Shown in pieces: positions 53,469-59,514 of a stretch of DNA of 64,000 bases. The DNA lies in the NCBI RefSeq assembly GCF_002583555.1, contig NZ_BEGX01000029.1:186001-250000 (forward strand), written 5' to 3'. Position numbers and translations under genes: made by a program. Below the pieces are notes generated by a model. That model did not search any database and had not been told where the DNA came from. It worked only from the letters and a program-made list of their open reading frames with translations. Origin of the DNA: Pseudonocardia sp. N23 (GTDB taxonomy: Bacteria > Actinomycetota > Actinomycetes > Mycobacteriales > Pseudonocardiaceae). Position 1 is the stretch's first letter; every line of letters begins with the position of its first letter.

Positions 53469-54245
53469 ATGCGCATCGATACCGGGATCGGCACCGTGTA
53501 CGTCGAGGTCGACGGCGCCGGGCCGCCCGCCCTCCTGTGGCACAGCCTGTTCCTGGACGCGCGGCAGTGGGACCGCGTCCGCGCCACACTCGGCGCGCAC
53601 CGCACGCTCGTCCTGCTCGACGGCCCCGGGCACGGCCGCGCCGGCCGCCCACCACGCCGGTTCGGTTTCGACGACTGCGCCGACGCCGCCGCCCAGGTGC
53701 TGCGGGCCCTCGACCTGGGCCCGGAGGTCGACTGGGTCGGCAACGCCTGGGGCGGGCACGTCGGATACGCCTTCGCGGCCCGGCACGCGATACGCAGCCT
53801 CGTCGCGATCGCCGCTCCGCCGACGCCGCTGCCGCCCGCCCAGCGACGCAGGATCGCCCTGCTCACCGCAGCCTTCCGCGTCGCCGGAGCACGTCCGCTC
53901 ACCGGCCCGGTCGTCGACGCGTTGCTGTCTCCCACCGTCGACGCGGACACCACCACCCTGGTCCGGGAGGCGTTCCGCGGCGGTGACCGCGTCGGGATGC
54001 ACCGCGTGATGCGGTCGATGATGCTGGCGCGCCCGGACCTCTCGGAGCGCCTGGATCGGATCGGCGTGCCGACGCTACTGATCGCCGGGGCCGAGGACCC
54101 GATGTGGACGTCCGAGCGGGCCGCGCGCGCCGCGACCGGGCTCGTCGACGGCCGGGTCGTGACGATCCCCGGGGCCGGTCACATCCCGCCGCTGGAGCGT
54201 CCGGCGGAGACCGCCGCCGCGATCCTCGAGCTCTGGAAGGCTTGA
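53469..54245 (+). CDS. alpha/beta hydrolase-fold protein with Ala at the nucleophile position
   Basis: 258 residues. The fold is intact: LLWHSLFLDARQWD, LLDGPGHGRAG, AGAEDPMWT (acid) and GAGHIPPLERP (His). The nucleophile elbow reads WVGNAWGGHVGY, with Ala 93 (GCC) where Ser is expected in GNSWGG. It may be a binding protein, or the residue is naturally Ala in this subfamily. ATG 53469 has GAGGGAG. Controlled by the divergent MarR. Confidence 0.88.
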   Translation: MRIDTGIGTVYVEVDGAGPPALLWHSLFLDARQWDRVRATLGAHRTLVLLDGPGHGRAGRPPRRFGFDDCADAAAQVLRALDLGPEVDWVGNAWGGHVGYAFAARHAIRSLVAIAAPPTPLPPAQRRRIALLTAAFRVAGARPLTGPVVDALLSPTVDADTTTLVREAFRGGDRVGMHRVMRSMMLARPDLSERLDRIGVPTLLIAGAEDPMWTSERAARAATGLVDGRVVTIPGAGHIPPLERPAETAAAILELWKA

Positions 54246-54319
54246 CCGGCGACGCACCGACGACCCGCTGCGAGCTGCGACGCCCTCCCACACGACGGAC
54301 GACGACGCCTCCGGCGCTC

Positions 54320-54360
54320 GTGAGTGGCAATGGTCGTCATGGCGACCATTGCCGCTCGCA
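54320..54360. repeat. 41-bp palindromic intergenic repeat, copy 2
   Basis: Begins GTGAGTGGCAATGGTCG and ends CGACCATTGCCGCTCGCA; 18 base pairs (three G-T) around a 4-nt loop. It sits 3 nt before the stop of the convergent LLM gene and 74 nt after the hydrolase stop. See copy 1. Confidence 0.8.
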
Positions 54361-54363
54361 GGG

Positions 54364-55257
54364 TCACGAGAGCTGCGGGAGGACGTCCGAGGCGACGCGG
54401 TCGAACAGGCGCCTGGCATCGTCGGCGCTGCCGCGGATGCCGGGGACGATCACCTCGTCGACGCCCGCGTCGGCCCACTGCCCGATGACGTCGACGATCT
54501 GCGCGACCGACCCGGAGACCACCGCGCTGCCCGGGCCGCTGCTGTCGCCGTCGATCTCCAGCATCGCCTGGGTGGAACGGCGGATCTCCCGCGGGTCGCG
54601 GCCGATGCGCTCGCAGTGCTCGTCGAGGACGTTCGACTTGTGCGCGAACAGCTCGGGCGTCGACCAGCAGTTCCACTCGTCGGCGTGGCGGGCGACGACG
54701 CCGAGCATCCGCTGCTCACCGGCCGCGCCGATGAGGATCGGCAGCCGGGCGGCGCAGGGCCGCGTCACGATCGGTGCGCCCGTGACCGTGTAGTGGTCAC
54801 CGGCGAACGTCGTGGTCGGCTCCCGCAGCAGCCCGGTGAGGACCTGCAGGCCCTCCTCGAACCGGTCGATGCGCTCGCGGACCGGCCCGAGCGCCAGCCC
54901 GTAGGCGGCGTGCTCGTTGAGCTGCCAGCCCGCACCGACCCCGAGGACGAGGCGGCCGCCGCTGATGCCGTCGACGGTCGCGGCGACGTTGGCCAGCACC
55001 GCCGGGTGCCGGAAGGTGATCGACGCGACGAGGCTGCCCAGCCGCACCCGCGGCACCACCGCGGCGATGCCGGCGAGCATCCCGAAGCATTCGAGGTTGC
55101 CCCGGTCGGACACCTCTTCGGTGCCGGTGTTGGCCATGAAGTGGTCGGCCAGCCACACGGAGTCGAACCCGGCGGCCTCGGCCTCCCCCGCCACGGCGAG
55201 CACCTCGTGCGGCGCCCACGTCGTCCCCAGCCATGCCCCGAATGCCGGCTTCGCCAC
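54364..55257 (-). CDS. LLM-class (probably F420-dependent) oxidoreductase
   Basis: 297 residues. FDSVWLADHFMANTGTEEVSDRG, LGSLVASITFRHPAVLANVAATVD and SGGRLVLGVGAGWQLNEHAAYG are typical of F420-dependent luciferase-like oxidoreductases of actinobacteria. Cofactor assignment is by family, not shown by sequence alone. GTG 55257 has GGAGGA at 7 nt; ATG 55278 is an alternative start. Monocistronic. Confidence 0.9.
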   Translation of the reverse strand: MAKPAFGAWLGTTWAPHEVLAVAGEAEAAGFDSVWLADHFMANTGTEEVSDRGNLECFGMLAGIAAVVPRVRLGSLVASITFRHPAVLANVAATVDGISGGRLVLGVGAGWQLNEHAAYGLALGPVRERIDRFEEGLQVLTGLLREPTTTFAGDHYTVTGAPIVTRPCAARLPILIGAAGEQRMLGVVARHADEWNCWSTPELFAHKSNVLDEHCERIGRDPREIRRSTQAMLEIDGDSSGPGSAVVSGSVAQIVDVIGQWADAGVDEVIVPGIRGSADDARRLFDRVASDVLPQLS

Positions 55258-55352
55258 GCGCACTCCTCCGTCGTCCATCGCCGATCGTCGGATCCCATCC
55301 TGCGACGGCGCCCGGCATTCGGCTTGCGCGAGGGCGCGGAGTCGGCCGAACG

Positions 55353-56915
55353 TCACTCCACGGTCTGGTACGCCCCGATGTCGGGCTTCTCGGCCGGCCG
55401 GGGGGCGCCGGCGATGTCGGCGGGCGGCGCCCCGTCGGCCGAACCGGCCGCGGTACCCGGGGTGCCCGGCTTGAGGTGGAAGTCCCCGGCCGGCTGGTCG
55501 ACGAACTCGGGCACGCCGGTCACCTGGTCGGTGCCGACGCCCGCCGCGGCGAACAGGTTGTGGTCGGCGGTCAACGCCGTCCCCGGGCGGCCCTTGACGT
55601 CCTGCTCGTTGCCCGCGAAGAGGTTGTTGCGCAGGATGTTCGTGCCGCTCAGCCGGGTGTTGCCGAGGACCAGGCCCGCCGTCTCGTTGCCGACGATCGT
55701 GTTGTTGAGGATCCGGACGTCGGAGAAGGTGCCGTCGGACTCGGTGAAGAAGCCGATCCCGCCGCCGTTGTTGCCGGTCACGACGTTGTTGACGATGTCG
55801 ATGTTGGCCAGCCGGCGCGTGTCGGAGTAGTCCTCGACACCCAGCATGATCCCGGTCTTGCCGGGGCCGCTGGCGCCGGAGACCTTGTTGTCGGACACCA
55901 CGATGTCGTGCGCGGAGTCGATGTAGATGTTCGGGCCGCGGTTGTCGCTCGCGGTGTTGCCGTGGATGCGGCCGTTGCGGGCCTCGTACTTCGCGTCGAT
56001 GCCCTCCTCGCCGTTGCCCGTCACCGTGCAGCCGACGATCTCGAACCCGTCGACGTTGTCCATGCTGATGGCCTCCATCTCGGCGTCGGTGCCGATGGAG
56101 TTGTTGCCGTGGACGTCGGCGTACTGGACGGTGATCGCCGACCCGTTGAGGAAGACGACGCCGCCGTGGCGGGAGTCGGCCACCTCGACCTTGTCGAGCA
56201 CGATGTTCGAGGTGTTCTCGGCGTAGATGCCGAAGCGGTTCGCCTTCTGCACCGAGAGGCCCGCGATCCGGACGTACGAGCGCTCGGACAGGTCGATCCG
56301 GCCCTTGTCGCTGCCGTCGCCGCCGTTGATCTCGACGGCGCCGCCCGGCGCGCCCTGGTAGGTGATCCACTGGCCGTCGGTGCCGCTCGTCGGGACCCGG
56401 AAGCCCTCGTAGGAGCCGGGCTGGATCAGCACGGTGTCACCGGGCTTCGCCTGCGCGGCGGCGTCGGCGATGCTGCGGAACTGCTTCGACCCGTCGGCAG
56501 CGACATCGAGGGTCCTCCCGGTCCCGGCGGGGGCCGGGCCGACGCCTGACGGCACGGCGACCGGCGCGTTGCCGGCGGGCTGCGACGACGAGGTCGTCGT
56601 CGGCGAGAGCACCCACCACAGCACGCCCGCGACGAGGACGACGACGAGCGCGATCGCGCCGGGCACCAGCCACCGCGGGCGCCGCGGGGCCGCGGCGGCG
56701 ACCACCTGTGTGGTCCGGGTGCCGCCGGGCGGATCGCCGGCCGGCATGGCCTGGGTGGCCTGCGGCGGCGGCGCGCCGGGGCCCGTCCGCGGCGGCATGA
56801 TCGCCTGCGTGGCGTCGGCTCCGGGCCCGGGCCCGGCCGCTGCGGCCGGGAGGACGGCGGGGATCGGCTGGGTGTCGTCGACCTGCCGCCGCGGTGTCGG
56901 TGTCGGGGACGTCAT
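55353..56915 (-). CDS. membrane-anchored right-handed beta-helix protein
   Basis: 520 residues. Residues 1-80 are Pro/Ala-rich cytoplasmic with two 'TQAI/TQAM' motifs (possible phosphorylation sites, inference); one transmembrane helix at about 84-104 (PGAIALVVVLVAGVLWWVLS); then a parallel beta-helix of PbH1 repeats with Asn/Gly ladders (NRFGIYAENTSNIVLDKVEV, NNGGGIGFFTESDGT, NNTIVGNETAGLVLGN). The fold is that of polysaccharide lyases and C5-epimerases, so a surface carbohydrate role is likely. ATG 56915 with GAGGA. Confidence 0.85.
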   Translation of the reverse strand: MTSPTPTPRRQVDDTQPIPAVLPAAAAGPGPGADATQAIMPPRTGPGAPPPQATQAMPAGDPPGGTRTTQVVAAAAPRRPRWLVPGAIALVVVLVAGVLWWVLSPTTTSSSQPAGNAPVAVPSGVGPAPAGTGRTLDVAADGSKQFRSIADAAAQAKPGDTVLIQPGSYEGFRVPTSGTDGQWITYQGAPGGAVEINGGDGSDKGRIDLSERSYVRIAGLSVQKANRFGIYAENTSNIVLDKVEVADSRHGGVVFLNGSAITVQYADVHGNNSIGTDAEMEAISMDNVDGFEIVGCTVTGNGEEGIDAKYEARNGRIHGNTASDNRGPNIYIDSAHDIVVSDNKVSGASGPGKTGIMLGVEDYSDTRRLANIDIVNNVVTGNNGGGIGFFTESDGTFSDVRILNNTIVGNETAGLVLGNTRLSGTNILRNNLFAGNEQDVKGRPGTALTADHNLFAAAGVGTDQVTGVPEFVDQPAGDFHLKPGTPGTAAGSADGAPPADIAGAPRPAEKPDIGAYQTVE

Positions 56916-56955
56916 CCGCGGGTCCTCGTCGTCATGCCGTCAGTCTCCCGGCCAC

Positions 56956-56967
56956 TCGGTTAACCGA
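56956..56967. promoter_or_regulatory. palindrome upstream of the beta-helix gene
   Basis: TCGGTTAACCGA, a perfect 12-bp palindrome 41 bp before the ATG, with an A5-loop mini-hairpin (CGGC-AAAAA-GCCG) next to it. Possible operator or promoter element; regulator unknown. Confidence 0.4.
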
Positions 56968-56983
56968 CGGCAAAAAGCCGCAG

Positions 56984-57366
56984 TCGGTGCCGCCGAACGG
57001 TCCCCGGGCGCGGCCGACGTGCTGCTCGGCCCGTGTTCGTCGGTGCCGCCGGCTCCTGTGGCGGCACCGAGCGCGGCACCCGCCGCTCCCCCGTGTGGAA
57101 GGTCCTCGCCGAGGTCGCGCACCTCACCGGCCTGGTCGCCCTGACGGACGCCTCGGCCTCGTACCCACCTACGGATGGTTCGTGCTGGTCACGCTCGTCC
57201 TGGTGCTGGCCGTCGTGGTCGCGGGCGCGCTCAACCAGCGCTCGTCGTCTCGTTCGTCGCGACGGTCGAGGTCGGGAACCGCCTCGGCCGGCGCGAACCG
57301 GGCGGCCTGGCGGAGGCGGGCCGACCCACGCCTCGTATCCGGACAAATCCTCACTATCCTGGCGGC
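56984..57366. other. non-coding or decayed stretch with repeated TCGGTGCCGCC element
   Basis: TCGGTGCCGCC occurs at 56984-56994 and 57040-57050 and in inverted form at 57060-57070; the last two form a perfect 11-bp stem with a 9-nt loop. Between 57090 and 57340 short frames give hydrophobic peptides (FVLVTLVLVLAVVVAGAL) in different frames, as expected of a decayed membrane protein gene, but I cannot name it. TATCCT at 57355-57360 is the -10 box of the next gene. Confidence 0.45.
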
Positions 57367-57696
57367 GTGACCCTCCGTACGCCCGCCCGGCGCGCATCCC
57401 TCGGCCTCGTCGGCGTCGCCCTCGCGCTGGTCCTCTCGGGCTGCGGGGGCGGATCGTCGACGACCGACTGTGGCCTGAACGGCTGCACGATCGCATTCCC
57501 CCGCAGCGGCGAGGCAGCGGTGTCGGTGCTCGGCATCGAGGCCGAGCTCGTCGGGGTGCAGAACGACGTCGCCGAGATCGTGGTCGCCGGCCAGCGCGTC
57601 CGGGTGCCGGTCGGCGCCGAGACCGAGGCGGGCGGGTTCACCGTCGGTGTCGAGAGCGTGACCGCGTCCGAGGTCGTCGTCCGCGTCCGCCCCTGA
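57367..57696 (+). CDS. small lipoprotein of unknown function
   Basis: 109 residues. A lipoprotein signal peptide (RTPARRASLGLVGVALALVL) ends in the lipobox LSGC, with the acylated Cys at residue 25. Two more cysteines follow (DCGLNGC), probably a disulfide, then a small beta domain. GTG 57367 has TATCCT ending 6 nt before it and no Shine-Dalgarno: likely leaderless. Convergent with the enoyl-CoA hydratase gene, 3 nt apart. Confidence 0.8.
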   Translation: MTLRTPARRASLGLVGVALALVLSGCGGGSSTTDCGLNGCTIAFPRSGEAAVSVLGIEAELVGVQNDVAEIVVAGQRVRVPVGAETEAGGFTVGVESVTASEVVVRVRP

Positions 57697-57699
57697 CCC

Positions 57700-58467
57700 T
57701 CAGCGCCCCGTCCAGCGGGGCTCGCGCTTGTCCAGGAACGCTGCGACGCCCTCGGCCTTGTCCTCGGAGCCGTCGATGACGACCCCGGCGACGGCGGTCG
57801 CGCGCCAGCCCCGCTCGTCGGACTCGGACACGACGGCGTCGACGGCCCGCAGGGTCGCGCGGACGGCGACGGGCGAGTTGGCACACACCTGTTCGGCCAG
57901 CGCCACCGCGGCGTCCTCGGCCTCGCCGTCGTCGACCAGCTCTCCGACCAGACCCAGGTCGTAGGCGCGCTGCGCATCGAGCGGCCGCCCCGTCAACAGC
58001 ATCTGCTTGGCGACGGTCAGCGGCAGCGGGCGGTGCGTCCGGAACAGGGCGCCACAGTTGGCGACGAGGCCACGTGCCACCTCGGGCAGCGCGAACCGGG
58101 CCGACCGCGCGGCCACCACCATGTCGCAGGCCAGCACGATCTCGAACCCGCCGCCGTAGGCCGCCCCCTCGACGGCGGCCACCAGCGGGGTCGACCGCAC
58201 GCGGCGGACGACGCCGTAGTTGCCCCCACGCGGCGTCGGCTCCCCGGCGCGGGTGGCCAGGTCGGTTCCGGCGCAGAACGTCCCGGGCCCCCCGGACAGG
58301 ACGCCGCACCAGAGGTCCGGGTCGTCCTCGAGCTCATTGAGGGCCGCGTCGAGAGCGGCGGTCATCGCGGCGTCGACTGCGTTGCGCTTGGCGGGGCGCT
58401 CCATCCGGATCAGCAGGACGTGTCCGCGGCGCTCGGTCGTCACACGGTGCTCGGTCGACGTGCTCAC
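57700..58467 (-). CDS. enoyl-CoA hydratase/isomerase family protein
   Basis: 255 residues, crotonase fold. Oxyanion-hole segment AGTDLATR with preceding GPGTFCAG, and VEGAAYGGGFEIVLACDMVVA; ALPEVARGLVAN carries the conserved Glu of the second catalytic site. C-terminal AFLDKREPRWTGR is typical. Acts on a CoA thioester in fatty- or aromatic-acid degradation; exact substrate unknown. GTG 58467 chosen. Confidence 0.93.
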   Translation of the reverse strand: MSTSTEHRVTTERRGHVLLIRMERPAKRNAVDAAMTAALDAALNELEDDPDLWCGVLSGGPGTFCAGTDLATRAGEPTPRGGNYGVVRRVRSTPLVAAVEGAAYGGGFEIVLACDMVVAARSARFALPEVARGLVANCGALFRTHRPLPLTVAKQMLLTGRPLDAQRAYDLGLVGELVDDGEAEDAAVALAEQVCANSPVAVRATLRAVDAVVSESDERGWRATAVAGVVIDGSEDKAEGVAAFLDKREPRWTGR

Positions 58468-58522
58468 CGGGCCACCCTGACAGACGCGACCCCGCCCGTC
58501 TGTCGTCGACGCCACACGGTCG

Positions 58523-58768
58523 TCACGAACCTGGCACGGTCCCGTCCGGCGAGGGCTCGGCCCTGACCCCGCTCAAGGCGAGCCTGCCGGTCCACCCGAA
58601 CATCCAGGCGCCCGGGAACCCCGCCGCGGTAGCGGTGGCGCCCAACGCCGCGCGGCGCACGACCTCGACGCCCGTGATCTCCGGGTCGCTCGCGCCGCGG
58701 ACTACGGCGTCGAGCAGCTCCGCGGTAGCGGACGACGGCGTGTGATGGACGATCATCAGCCGCGCCAT
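58523..58768 (-). pseudogene. truncated flavodoxin-family NAD(P)H reductase
   Basis: From ATG 58768, ARLMIVHHTPSSATAELLDA and VVRGASDPEITGVEVVRRAAL match the N-terminus of flavodoxin-fold NADPH reductases. After residue 47 the similarity stops: the GTPANxGxMSGALKHFFD core that should follow is absent and an unrelated 34-residue tail ends at 58523. Considered a remnant; expression of an 81-residue peptide cannot be excluded. Confidence 0.6.
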
Positions 58769-58789
58769 ACCCCGGATGGTGCCACCGGC

Positions 58790-59079
58790 TCCGCCGACTC
58801 GACCTCGGGCTGCAGGACGCGGTGAACCGGCTGGCGCCTCGCCGCCACCGTCCGCGGCGACGCCCCGGACGGGCTGCTCGACGGCCACCACGACGACCGG
58901 CACCCCGTCGCGACACGGGTGCTCGTCAGCAACCCGGCAACCCGCGACCACGACGTCGCCGTGCGCACCATCGCGCAGCACCTGGCGCGCACCGCGTTCA
59001 CCGCGATGGCCGACGTCGCCCCCACCCTCGACGCCGCCGCACCCGCGCCGCGCTCAACCTGCTGCTGCGCAACGGTTGA
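58790..59079 (+). pseudogene. frameshifted C-terminal fragment of an FAD-dependent aromatic monooxygenase
   Basis: One frame gives RLDLGLQDAVN and the next gives WRLAATVRGDAPDGLLDGHH and DRHPVATRVL. Joined, they are the C-terminal FAD-domain signature of PheA/TfdB-type hydroxylases (GLQDAVNLGWRLAAVxxG...LLDxYxxERxPVA). The joint is explained by loss of two bases in the AVN-LGW codons. The N-terminal two thirds are missing. Confidence 0.7.
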
Positions 59080-59109
59080 GCGGCGGCGCGATGGGTCCGC
59101 GCGGTCGGC

Positions 59110-59397
59110 TCAGCCCCAGCTGAAGTGGGTGGGGCCCGTGGGGATGCCGGGGATGGGCTCGTTGTTGCCGCCCAGGTTGATCCGCACCGCGCTGACCCAG
59201 CCCTGGCCGACGGGCGTGTCGAGCAGGACCCACCAGAAGTTGGTGTTCTCGCCCTCGGTGACCTGCTCGCCCGCACACTGGCCGATGGCGTTGTAGTCGC
59301 CCGCGTCGATCGCGCCGAGGATGTTGTCCGGGTTGCCCTTCGTGCTACCGCCCCGGCGGACGTTGGTGCCGTTCTTGAACACGGGAACTGCTGCCAC
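59110..59397 (-). CDS. small SH3-like domain protein
   Basis: 95 residues, no signal peptide: VFKNGTNVRRGGSTKGNPDN at the N-terminus and FWWVLLDTPVGQGWVSAVRI at the C-terminus fit a bacterial SH3-like beta-barrel (GxxxVRxxxxxxGxWxxV pattern). One Cys (GQCAGEQ). GTG 59397 with AGGGGGAGA. Function unknown. Confidence 0.65.
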   Translation of the reverse strand: MAAVPVFKNGTNVRRGGSTKGNPDNILGAIDAGDYNAIGQCAGEQVTEGENTNFWWVLLDTPVGQGWVSAVRINLGGNNEPIPGIPTGPTHFSWG

Positions 59398-59514
59398 GGT
59401 CTCCCCCTGACGTCGGTGTCGAGGTCAGTCTGGACCGCGATGCGGCGCAGCGGATCGGCCGGACGGGCTGATCTCTCCACTTCGGATTCCCCGCCCCGCG
59501 GCTATCCTCGCCCG

